The position numbers and the translations under genes were made by a program. Shown here one piece after another: positions 16,732 to 24,215 of a stretch of DNA of 64,000 nucleotides; the first letter of the stretch is position 1; each line of letters opens with the position of its first letter. The notes under the pieces are model-generated. The model was not told where the DNA came from. It searched no databases and saw only the letters and a program-made list of their open reading frames with translations. The stretch is from Spirosoma arboris (GTDB lineage Bacteria; Bacteroidota; Bacteroidia; Cytophagales; Spirosomataceae), in contig NZ_WPIN01000022.1 of assembly GCF_009754945.1 (NCBI RefSeq), forward strand, positions 1 to 64,000, given 5' to 3'.

Positions 16732-17520
16732 TTATAAAATAACTAAGGACTCGTTGGTAAAATCGTCGGTTTGTTGGGTGCCCACTTTGGCCAGTTGGGC
16801 CTGGTAGTAGGCTGGAAACAGGCTGGTTGTGGCCGTGGCCTGGAGGTATTCGGTGAGATCGGCCAGGAACTGCTGGCCATCCTGGTAGAGCTGCCGTTTC
16901 TGAGTGCCGGTTTTGTTATCACTCGGAGCCACCTGCTCCAGTGTGCCATCCTTCGACCGGCTTTCGGTGATGCCGGTACTATCCAGAGTAAGGGGCAAAT
17001 ACGGGTAGGCCTCAAAGAGGGCCATATGTGCCACCGCTGGCCGAATGAAGTCCAGCAGCATCTGCTCCTCTACGCTCCAGGTGGCTGCTGGATCGCGCCA
17101 CTTTACTTTTAAGGCTACATACTCGGCATCGGTCAGGATTGGCCGTATATAGTTTTGTTCGGCTCTACGGATGTAGGTAAGGAGCTGCTCAAAGAGTCGG
17201 TTTTTTCGGCCTAAGGTAGGTACGTGTTCGGATAGCTCACCGGCAGAGCGGATAAATACCTGCTGGCGTTTTGCATAGGCCGTGGAGCCAGTCCAGGCCG
17301 CTGGTTTACTGGATTCCATTGCACTCCAGAAGTTCTCCAGAGCCAGATCCAGCATGGCCAGATTTGCCTCCTTTGAGTCCACGTATTCCCATTTGGAAAT
17401 GGCCACCGCGTTCTGACCGTTGACCTTTTGCAGCCCTAACTCCCCGGCCTTAAATTTCAGGTGGGGAAATGCCAGCTCGTAACATTTCCAGCTCATGCAC
17501 GAATGAGCCAAATACAGCAA
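16732..17520 (-). CDS. Phage protein, probably 5'-truncated (DUF6712-like)
   Basis: The first usable start is a TTG at 17520 (262 residues). The frame stays open to a stop at 17617-17619 with no ATG, and the extra residues (YYTKYLQEITTPAAGSDDPG) look like phage coding sequence. The true N-terminus therefore seems to have been lost where AT-rich DNA begins at about 17,600. The protein has two similar helical halves (residues about 10-75 and 105-190; LLTYIRRAEQNYIRPILTDA is characteristic of the head-region family I remember as DUF6712). It marks the right boundary of recognisable phage genes. The family name is tentative. Confidence 0.65.
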   Translation of the reverse strand: MLYLAHSCMSWKCYELAFPHLKFKAGELGLQKVNGQNAVAISKWEYVDSKEANLAMLDLALENFWSAMESSKPAAWTGSTAYAKRQQVFIRSAGELSEHVPTLGRKNRLFEQLLTYIRRAEQNYIRPILTDAEYVALKVKWRDPAATWSVEEQMLLDFIRPAVAHMALFEAYPYLPLTLDSTGITESRSKDGTLEQVAPSDNKTGTQKRQLYQDGQQFLADLTEYLQATATTSLFPAYYQAQLAKVGTQQTDDFTNESLVIL

Positions 17521-18034
17521 ATCGGCTCCGTCCGGGCCAGGATCATCACTGCCAGCGGCTGGAGTCGTAATTTCCTGGAGGTACTTAGTGTAATATGGAA
17601 TTATATAAATGGTCGCTTACCAAAGTCCTTAAAATACATACGTTTACTAAAAATGAAAATAAATGTCATTATATATAAAATATGTTTGCTATTATCGCCC
17701 ATTAAAGAGTATTATAAATGCTCCAGAAAATAGCTTATTAACCAACGAGCCATAAAAGCATACTTTATGAACTCATAAAACTACAAAAACGAGCAATTAT
17801 AAATTGTGAACAACCTAAATATCAGGCTTACAAGTAATAGGACATGAACTACCACAAGTAAACACATAAGGACAGAAAGTATATTTTTCAACACTAATAG
17901 GAAGCTTGAAAATTGACTTTACTGGCTACAATCCCCTTGGTGTTAATATACTTACTGTGGTATAGTGCTAACTTTTAAAACTTAAGAAATGCTTTTAATT
18001 TAAGTTTATACTTATAAGATAAGATAATTGACTC
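17521..18034. other. AT-rich junction between phage remnant and defence operon
   Basis: The first 95 bp continue the open phage frame. After about 17,620 the sequence becomes strongly AT-rich without a supported gene. On the minus strand, 17820-17927 encodes a short frame rich in cysteine (FCPYVFTCGSSCPITC) that has no start codon. The leader before the ATG at 18035 presumably holds the promoter of the three-gene operon. No clear Bacteroidota -33/-7 boxes were identified. Confidence 0.6.
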
Positions 18035-18868
18035 ATGAAAATTCTTTGGGTAGACGATGATTTACTAAATATTCAACCTGTTATTGAATTTCTAGAAGAT
18101 AATCGCCATGAAGTCACAGCAACTTCTTCCATCAATGAATCATTGACTCTAATAAAGAATAATCATTTTGATATAGTTTTATTAGATTTAATGATGCCAG
18201 ACATCGAAAATACTCTTGAAAGAAATAATATTTCAGGAGCTTATACTACTGGAAAAGATTTGGCACGGCAAATGAAAAAAACCGTTCCATCTATAAAAAT
18301 CGTTTGCTGTTCTATATCCAATGATGAAAAGTCAACAAAATGGTTTATAGATTATTGCAACGGTTTTATAAATAAATTAGAATTATCGTTAACTACTAAA
18401 TTATTAAAAAAATTAGAGAATATAGTAAACGATGTTAAACAGTGTAATATATTTATTGTACATGGCTATGATTCAACTTTACTTTTTGAATTGAAAAATT
18501 TCCTTCAAAATAATTTAAAACTTCCAGAGCCTGTAATTTTAAGAGAGCAACCCTCGCTTGGCAAAACTATAATAGAGAAGTTTGAACATTATTCTGAAGA
18601 TATTGATATAATTTTCGTATTAATGACACCGGATGACGAAGTAGTAAATAGCTCAGGGGTTAATATTAGGCGAGCAAGGCAGAATGTAGTTTTTGAGCTT
18701 GGATATTTCTACGGTAAATTACAAAGAAAGTCTGGTAAAATAATTATTTTGCACAAAGGTACTTTAGATTTACCATCAGATATATATGGCGTTATCTTTC
18801 TACAAATAGACAATAGTTTTGAATCAGTTACTGAACAAATTAGAAATGAACTTAGAGGAATCATCTGA
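18035..18868 (+). CDS. Response-regulator receiver fused to CAP12/Pycsar-type TIR effector domain
   Basis: This 277-residue protein has an N-terminal receiver domain (1-125): acidic pocket D7-D8-D9, phospho-acceptor D51 in VLLDLMMPD, S93 and K114 (GFINK). After a short linker, residues 137-265 match the TIR-like domain of CBASS Cap12 and Pycsar effectors (PF10137): IFIVHG, LREQPSLGKTIIEKFE, VLMTPDDE, RRARQNVVFELGYFYGKL and DLPSDIYGV. E221 in FELGYF is the predicted NAD-cleaving residue. The expected activity is NAD hydrolysis switched on by receiver phosphorylation, replacing the usual DNA-binding output. It is the first gene of an AT-rich three-gene operon with a methyltransferase-like and a kinase-like partner. 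Domain calls are strong; the biological role is inferred. Confidence 0.9.
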   Translation: MKILWVDDDLLNIQPVIEFLEDNRHEVTATSSINESLTLIKNNHFDIVLLDLMMPDIENTLERNNISGAYTTGKDLARQMKKTVPSIKIVCCSISNDEKSTKWFIDYCNGFINKLELSLTTKLLKKLENIVNDVKQCNIFIVHGYDSTLLFELKNFLQNNLKLPEPVILREQPSLGKTIIEKFEHYSEDIDIIFVLMTPDDEVVNSSGVNIRRARQNVVFELGYFYGKLQRKSGKIIILHKGTLDLPSDIYGVIFLQIDNSFESVTEQIRNELRGII

Positions 18869-19349
18869 ACTAGAGATTGGCTTTGGATATAGTTGTATTT
18901 TATTTAAATTAGCTAATATATATCCTACAAAAAAATTTTATGGGGTGGATATTGAGAATAAATGCTTTATTTATGACTCCGAGTTAGAAAAGTATAAAAA
19001 TGTTAAACTTATACAGGGAGATATAAGAGAAGCCATTAAGAAATTTCCTGTCTATTATTTTGAAAGAATTCATATATATTTCCCGTCCCCGGGACCTAAG
19101 CAAAAAAGGTATTTAAATAAAGACTTTATACAAACAATTTATAGCTATCTCAAGAAAAATGGCACATTAAAAATAGTTACAGATGAAGTGAACTATTTTC
19201 TAGAAATTCAGGCATCCATAATGGCCACAAATTTTGTAATTGTTCCCTGGACAGCATTAGAATTTATACACAATTCAACTCTTTTAGTAAGTACTGATTG
19301 CGAAAAAAAATATAATTCAAAATTTTTCATAGAATGTAAAAAAGTTTAA
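18846..19349 (+). CDS. TrmB-like SAM-dependent methyltransferase
   Basis: The 167-residue frame is taken from the ATG at 18846, overlapping the preceding gene by 23 bp; an earlier TTG-type start at 18819 is possible. It carries a Rossmann methyltransferase motif (LEIGFGYS, residues 9-16), an acidic ribose-binding strand (FYGVDIE), QGDI, and IYFPSPGPKQKR at 78-88, which resembles the FPDPWPKKRH motif of tRNA m7G46 methyltransferase TrmB (PF02390). VTD at 111-113 and the C-terminal CEKKYNSKF also fit. At 167 residues it is shorter than a typical TrmB, lacking the N-terminal part. In this operon it may modify RNA or bind SAM as a sensor; housekeeping TrmB is normally elsewhere. Confidence 0.8.
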   Translation: MNLEESSELEIGFGYSCILFKLANIYPTKKFYGVDIENKCFIYDSELEKYKNVKLIQGDIREAIKKFPVYYFERIHIYFPSPGPKQKRYLNKDFIQTIYSYLKKNGTLKIVTDEVNYFLEIQASIMATNFVIVPWTALEFIHNSTLLVSTDCEKKYNSKFFIECKKV

Positions 19350-19350
19350 C

Positions 19351-20388
19351 ATGAAAGATTTATCAGACAATGTAATTTTCTTATTACATGATCAAGTGGC
19401 CTTATTGAGCTTATTGGACAACAATTTAATTCTTTTAAAAGAGTTATTTTTAAAAGATGAAATTTCGTTTTTCATTTCTGACGACGAATCAGTCAATAAT
19501 TTATTAAAGAAAAGGATAGAGAATCATATAGCGTTAAACAATAATTTTCTTATTAAATCTTGGGCCAAGGGAATAGATAATAAGACTTTAAAGCCCATTT
19601 CTATATTTAATGAAAGTATGTCTAACTATATCAATAAAAACACCAAACTTAATCCTTCTTTTTATTATGATAAACTAAAAAATCTCGCAAATAATTTTGA
19701 GGATTTTAAAGGAAAAAGTATGACAAATGAAGAGCATAAAATTATTATTAAAGAAATTGATATATCTAAAAAAATAATTTTGGGCTATTTTCTAAAATCA
19801 TCATTAAGTTTAATAGATAGACTTAAAAATAAGTCAAACAATTTCGTTGATTATATAAAAAATGATTCGGACTCAGAAAATCTTCCTTTTGAAGTATCTT
19901 CAATGTTGGAACAAATTTTTGTAGATTTTCAATTAAAATCTAGCTCAAAGAAAATAGAAATAGAAAAAAATTATGAGAATCAAAAATTTTATGCTTCTGG
20001 TTCTAAACCGGACATTATACGTGCATTTGAGAATTTAGTAAATAATGCAATAAAATATAATAGAACTTCAGAAAATCATAAAGTTTGGATTAGTGTCAAA
20101 ATATATGAGGAAAATAAATTTATAAAAATCAGAATTGAAAATTGGGGTGTTGGGATATTGGAAAATGAAATTATTGAAGATTTGATATATAAAATAGGTT
20201 ACAGGGGGGAATATGCGAGATTAAATAATATAGAAGGTCAAGGATATGGGTTATCGTTCGCAAAAAAAGAAATTGAAAAAAGTGGTGGTCTTTTAAGTAT
20301 AGAAAGTAAACCATCAAAAATAACTAGTATAGTAAATGAATCAACTAATTTTATAACAGTAGTAACTGTAAAATTAAAAAAAGCCTAA
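19351..20388 (+). CDS. Cytoplasmic GHKL ATPase / histidine-kinase-like protein
   Basis: This 345-residue protein starts 1 bp after the previous stop. Residues 215-345 form a HATPase_c domain: N-box ENLVNNAIKYN (N231/N232), G1 box NWGVG (264-268, with Asn in place of the usual Asp) and G2 box GQGYGLSFAKKE (296-307). The N-terminal 200 residues are helical without membrane segments. A canonical H-box (SHELRTP-like) is not obvious; HDQ at residues 13-15 is the nearest candidate. It is the natural partner for the receiver domain of the operon's first gene, probably as a cytosolic sensor kinase or phosphatase. Input signal unknown. Confidence 0.85.
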   Translation: MKDLSDNVIFLLHDQVALLSLLDNNLILLKELFLKDEISFFISDDESVNNLLKKRIENHIALNNNFLIKSWAKGIDNKTLKPISIFNESMSNYINKNTKLNPSFYYDKLKNLANNFEDFKGKSMTNEEHKIIIKEIDISKKIILGYFLKSSLSLIDRLKNKSNNFVDYIKNDSDSENLPFEVSSMLEQIFVDFQLKSSSKKIEIEKNYENQKFYASGSKPDIIRAFENLVNNAIKYNRTSENHKVWISVKIYEENKFIKIRIENWGVGILENEIIEDLIYKIGYRGEYARLNNIEGQGYGLSFAKKEIEKSGGLLSIESKPSKITSIVNESTNFITVVTVKLKKA

Positions 20389-20437
20389 TGTTTCTAAGGA
20401 CAAATAACTTAATTTATTCTATGCACTAAAAGTGCCA

Positions 20438-20467
20438 AATATTATCGTTATTGGCAACGATAATATT
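20438..20467 (+). terminator. Hairpin downstream of the REC-TIR operon
   Basis: AATATTATCGTT (20438-20449) pairs perfectly with AACGATAATATT (20456-20467) around a 6-nt loop. It lies 50 bp after the last gene of the operon. It lacks a long T-tract, so it may be a weak terminator or a 3' stabiliser. Confidence 0.55.
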
Positions 20468-20902
20468 CATCTCCATTTGGTTAACAACATTTTTGGAGTA
20501 CTTTAGCCAAATACTAATTGGGTCGATTTTTAATATAGCTTAATATTAATCCAGGTTGATTACAACTGCCAAAGTGGTTCAAATATCAAATAATGTTGTA
20601 AAACGTTAGCAGCAAGTATGAACAATCCTTCCTAGTTTGTAAGCTTTGAAAGGGTAATTACACTACCTGAATATTAAAGAGTGTTGATCACATTCTAAGA
20701 TACGCACATTGATCATAAGTCACATAGAAAGGCCGTATTTTGAGGTATTTGGGGGTTGTTGCATTTACTATGATAGCGATTGTCTTTATCTTTGGGTCAC
20801 AGAAAGTGAACTACTAGGCTTAAACAATTGATATATAGTGCGTTAATAGGTCATTCCATCAGATCCTACGAGTGCAATGGATAGTTTAATTCTAGCTCCT
20901 TA

Positions 20903-20925
20903 AGCCCACCCAAAGTGGGCTTTTT
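20903..20925 (+). terminator. Orphan intrinsic terminator
   Basis: AGCCCAC-ccaaa-GTGGGCT followed by TTTTT is a standard plus-strand terminator. No plus-strand gene ends nearby, so it may mark the end of a gene lost by deletion. Confidence 0.6.
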
Positions 20926-21073
20926 GCGTTTCTAGCCCCTATCTATCTCAAAAGGCTCAAATTCTGATTTAGTCAAAGTTGAGCCTCAAAAAGAGGAAGA
21001 TAAAGGACGAACTATCTTGTAGATCGATCTTTAATGGCCAGTTATACAAAAGCCAACTATAAGGCGAGGCTTT

Positions 21074-21739
21074 TTAAAAGGTAAATTTTACCTGAGTCTG
21101 TAAGCCCAGCAAATATTCATTCCAGGGAGAATAAGCAAATGAATAGCTTCCCGAAGGTGGATTTATTCGATAAGCTGCGGTCGGCTGGACAATCAAGGCC
21201 AGTTTAGGCGTTACTCGATATTGTACGCCCATACCAACCATTCCATAAAGCGAAAAGGTGTATGTAAGGCCATTATCTATTTTATTGTAGCTACTATGCA
21301 TCGTATTAGTATTGGTAACCAGAAAACTATGATTGGCTAAAAGTCCCGCTGAAAAATAAGGCGATAGTCGATGAGTGGAAGGGATATAATTCAGTAAAAG
21401 GGGTAATTGCCAATTCTTATACTGGTATGATTGCGTACTTGCCGGATCTATGAAATTATCAAAATGTCTATCGCCAGAAGATCGGTTGTACAAAAAACCT
21501 GCTGATAGAGACCATTTGGGAGTAAAGGCATAGGAAGCCGTTAAACCTACTGAAATTCCTGTGGTCGATTCTGATCCCTTGGCAGCATCAGCATTTTCAT
21601 ACTTTAATACCCAATTAAGATGCTGATAGGAAGGTGAGAAGGTGGGTGCGATAGAAAATCGCCCTTGACCCATCGTAGATGTGGTGACAAGCAAACTGAT
21701 AAATAGAGCCGTCAATAAAAGAGTAGTTTTGTTTTTCAT
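21074..21739 (-). CDS. Outer membrane beta-barrel protein
   Basis: This 221-residue protein has the signal peptide MKNKTTLLLTALFISLLVTT ending at TMGQ. The mature part is built of amphipathic strands with periodic aromatic residues (TASYAFTPKWSLSAGFLYN, LPLLLNYIPSTHRLSPYFSAG, GMGVQYRVTPKLALIVQPTAAY) and ends in Phe (QVKFTF), as outer-membrane barrels do. It is a paralogue of the protein at 24216-24887, sharing the (L/V)NY-S(T)-RLSPYFSAG stretch and the QPT...Y pattern near the C-terminus. Function unknown; porin-like or OmpW-like fold. Confidence 0.85.
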   Translation of the reverse strand: MKNKTTLLLTALFISLLVTTSTMGQGRFSIAPTFSPSYQHLNWVLKYENADAAKGSESTTGISVGLTASYAFTPKWSLSAGFLYNRSSGDRHFDNFIDPASTQSYQYKNWQLPLLLNYIPSTHRLSPYFSAGLLANHSFLVTNTNTMHSSYNKIDNGLTYTFSLYGMVGMGVQYRVTPKLALIVQPTAAYRINPPSGSYSFAYSPWNEYLLGLQTQVKFTF

Positions 21740-22147
21740 GGAAGTGAATTTAGAAGCGATAAATTAAGGATTTATTTACTAGACCCTTGCTAAACAAAAA
21801 ACGTTGTAATTAAGCTAATTTTAGTTGTATTATATTAACAAAATAAACCAACAACACTCTACATAACGTTGGTGTTAGTTTTAGATTTATAACTCATTAT
21901 TAATTTGATACGTACTCCGTAGCACCCATTGGAGTCGTGTGGCCTTGAGCTCGGCTTTGTAGTTTATCAAAAATTCTCAGTCTTTTCCACTCACCAAATG
22001 ACCCTATCTTTTATAAAGTAATGTTCAGCTCGGCCCGATACGACCCAAGTGTCTATCCAGCACCCTTATTGTTAAGTCGGCAAAAGCTCCTTTAGACTAT
22101 AAGCGCCTAATTAATTTACCACTAAATACATCCAATACCCTTATCTT
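21740..22147. other. Divergent intergenic region
   Basis: The 408 bp separate the divergent beta-barrel and lipoprotein genes and must hold both promoters. No clear motif, repeat or small gene is visible in it. Confidence 0.5.
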
Positions 22148-22900
22148 ATGAAAACTATTTTTCGGTACTGTATCCTTTTTCTTTTCGGCAGTCTGGCTCT
22201 GAGTTGTACTGATCACCGTTTGCGGCCACTGGATTCCCAACAAATGCGATTGAAGACCTCTAACAACATCAATTTTGGGGGATTTCCATTCAGCACCACC
22301 TATACCTACGATGCCATGAATCGAGTGGCTTTCTTCACCACTTCGATTGGCTCCCAAGGCACATTCCAGTACGATGCTCAAGGGCGCTACCGACTGTTTG
22401 ACTATTTCCCCAATGCGGCTGATACCAAGAATGGGGATGAAACCTCCTTTACCTATAACACCAATAATAACAACGTCGTGGTTTACACCGGTGGTTTGTT
22501 CAATGGAAGCTACACCTCTACGCGGGAAACGCTATTTTACATGGCTGATGCCAACAAACGGTTTACAAGCTACAACAATGGCCAGAGCAGTTCTTTTGCG
22601 GGTGAGGACTTTTACTATACAGGGGAGAATATTACTCGTATAGACGTGAGATCAGGTCATTCTGTGGAGACTTTTTTATACGAATATGATACTAATCCCA
22701 ATCCCTATTATGGCTTAATCGCGCCCGACATTAGTTCGGTACGGCGTTTCAGTCGCAATAATGTAATAAAAATCACCAATCAAACGACGGGCAAGGTAAA
22801 TGCCGTGTACACGTATACATATAATGAGTTAGGTCTGCCAACCACTCTCCAGAATGTGACTGGTTCAGGGCAGATTCAATATACTTACGAGTCCTATTGA
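22148..22900 (+). CDS. Lipoprotein with YD/RHS-like repeats
   Basis: This 250-residue protein has a lipoprotein signal peptide with lipobox LALSC (Cys20). The rest contains short YD-like repeats: TYTYDAMNRVAFFTT, FQYDAQGRYRLFDYF, YEYDTNPNP, YTYTYNELGLPTTLQNV, typical of DUF4595-like Bacteroidota lipoproteins. It is expected at the cell surface or periplasm. It ends 34 bp before the stop codon of a convergent decayed tape-measure fragment, the same arrangement seen at the beta-barrel gene 2908-3510. It may therefore have been prophage cargo. Confidence 0.8.
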   Translation: MKTIFRYCILFLFGSLALSCTDHRLRPLDSQQMRLKTSNNINFGGFPFSTTYTYDAMNRVAFFTTSIGSQGTFQYDAQGRYRLFDYFPNAADTKNGDETSFTYNTNNNNVVVYTGGLFNGSYTSTRETLFYMADANKRFTSYNNGQSSSFAGEDFYYTGENITRIDVRSGHSVETFLYEYDTNPNPYYGLIAPDISSVRRFSRNNVIKITNQTTGKVNAVYTYTYNELGLPTTLQNVTGSGQIQYTYESY

Positions 22901-22934
22901 GGGGAATAATACTGTATTTTCTTTCGATGCTTTG

Positions 22935-23042
22935 TTATGTGACTCGACCAACTATTGAAATGGCCTTATAAACGCTCAGGCTTTCCATGCCATTTTTTGT
23001 GGTGATGGCCAGCCCGTTCATGGCCTATGCGGGTAGCCTATG
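22935..23042 (-). pseudogene. Decayed tape-measure gene 3' end, third copy
   Basis: The minus strand reads A-stop-AMNGLAITTKNGMESLS and then VYKAISIVGRVT-stop. The intact tape measure has AQAMDNLATTTKNGLESLA and, 60 residues later, IGAISVFGRLK-stop. So a CAG-to-TAG nonsense codon and an internal deletion are visible. This places a relic of a related prophage 15 kb from the intact gene. Confidence 0.8.
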
Positions 23043-23195
23043 ATCGTTGTGAACTTGGCTGCTGAACCAAACATGGAATAACTAAAACGGCTGCTCTTCA
23101 CATTGATAGCAGGCATTTAACTTTTTTATAGCGTTTCACAAATTGGTTATAGCGTACACCAGGCCCTCTAGCTAGAATAAGAAGGTGGTTAATTT

Positions 23196-23645
23196 TCATA
23201 ACCCTTTAGTGAATTCATAAGCAGGGCCATCTACAGCCATACCTAAATCGAAAAACATTCGATTCTTATTAATATATAAACCGGGATTACGTACATACCA
23301 GTTATCGGCTCTAGGTTGGGCATTGGTTTTGATAAGTAAGCCGTAATCTGTCTTAACGATGTCAAAATCAACCTTGTCAGTTTGAATGCCATCTTGAATA
23401 AGACTGATCTGGTTCTCATTGATAACCAGTTCTACGATAGGGACAGGTGGATTCGATATGCTCGCATATACCTTTACTAGCTTCCATTTACCAGGTAACC
23501 ACAACTTTGCCTGTTGCAAATCCAGCGTGTATACTTTTTTAGGATCGTCTTTCGGATCGAGTTCAGGATTGACCTGGGCCGTTTTTTTACAACTTGTGAT
23601 TCCAAAAGCGACTAACAGCAATAAGCTTAAAACACTATTTTTCAT
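23196..23645 (-). CDS. Small lipoprotein
   Basis: This 149-residue protein has a lipoprotein signal peptide with lipobox GITSC (Cys19) followed by KK and a charged linker. The domain that follows (LWLPGKWKLVKVYASISNPP ... YEFTKGL) resembles lipocalin-like domains of Bacteroidota, in which a GxWxL motif starts the barrel. It is likely attached to the inner or outer membrane. No enzymatic motif. It stands alone between debris on both sides. Confidence 0.75.
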   Translation of the reverse strand: MKNSVLSLLLLVAFGITSCKKTAQVNPELDPKDDPKKVYTLDLQQAKLWLPGKWKLVKVYASISNPPVPIVELVINENQISLIQDGIQTDKVDFDIVKTDYGLLIKTNAQPRADNWYVRNPGLYINKNRMFFDLGMAVDGPAYEFTKGL

Positions 23646-23730
23646 AGTTCAATGCATTAGTTACACGCGGACATGACCCAAAAAAAGAGAATAAGGTTGG
23701 ATTTTGGGCTGTTTTAAAAGTGCGTATTTA

Positions 23731-23856
23731 TTAAGTATCAGCCAGAAAACGGCTCATACACTCTCCTGATTGGGTAGGGTTCTGTCTAATCAAACCCTGT
23801 TGATAAGCTTTCTTAATCAAAGGGTAGTATTGTCGCTGATAGTTTGGGATATGGCG
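23731..23856 (-). pseudogene. Possible C-terminal fragment of an unknown gene
   Basis: A 41-codon minus-strand frame reads RHIPNYQRQYYPLIKKAYQQ and continues to FLADT-stop, bounded upstream by a stop. It has a protein-like composition but no start codon. It could be the end of a lost gene; chance is not excluded. Confidence 0.3.
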
Positions 23857-24019
23857 TTACGATGGAAAAGCCTTTCAAAACCTGTCAAAGAAAGATGATT
23901 TGACTCATCCCACAGTTTGACGTATTTTAGAAGATAAATCAGGCAATTTTTGGATAGGTACAAGAAATACTGGTTTGTGCCGATATGATGGGAAAACTTT
24001 TATCAGTTTTTCGGAATAG
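23844..24019 (+). pseudogene. Fragment of a two-component-regulator propeller (Reg_prop) protein
   Basis: The plus strand reads FGIWRYDGKAFQNLSKKDDL ... V-stop-RILEDKSGNFWIGTRNTGLC and then RYDGKTFISFSE-stop. LEDKSGNFWIGT...G(L/V).RYDGK.F is the hallmark of Reg_prop blades of periplasmic sensor proteins. The stop sits where a Trp codon is expected (TGG to TGA). Only two blades remain, so it is a relic. Confidence 0.75.
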
Positions 24020-24215
24020 AAAAAATAGAAAACAGATACAAATTTGCAAAGAAGACAGGTCAAGTTTTGACTAATACAATTCATACAGGAAATCGCGAAC
24101 GGGATTAGTAAAGGGATAAAACATTAACGAAATTTTAATTGATTATTTGATGAACAAAAAATGTATAGTAGACTTTAGATAAAAACAATTATCCCGCTAT
24201 AATTTTTCAAAAAAC

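Larger units (their letters stand above)
20389..21073. other. Gene-poor AT-rich interval with two terminator hairpins
   Basis: The 685 bp hold no convincing gene. A 12-bp perfect stem at 20438-20467 follows the kinase-like gene, and a terminator at 20903-20925 belongs to no gene visible here. A short frame near 20742-20816 encodes a hydrophobic stretch (VVAFTMIAIVFIFGS) but lacks an ATG. The interval is probably debris left of the beta-barrel gene. Confidence 0.5.
23646..24215. other. Debris interval with two gene fragments
   Basis: Two abutting fragments lie in the interval: a minus-strand C-terminal remnant at 23731-23856 and a plus-strand propeller remnant at 23844-24019. The remaining 200 bp before the gene at 24216 is AT-rich leader with no further signal recognised. 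Confidence 0.5.

Noticed and set aside
1..17616. A complete inducible prophage
   Set aside because: No integrase, repressor, portal, capsid or terminase is seen in the window and the right-hand gene is truncated; at most a partial or remnant prophage can be claimed.
18846..19349. Housekeeping tRNA methyltransferase TrmB
   Set aside because: Too short, strongly AT-rich and overlapping the TIR effector gene; treated as TrmB-like instead.
20742..20816. Short hydrophobic peptide on the plus strand
   Set aside because: Lacks an ATG start and any supporting context.
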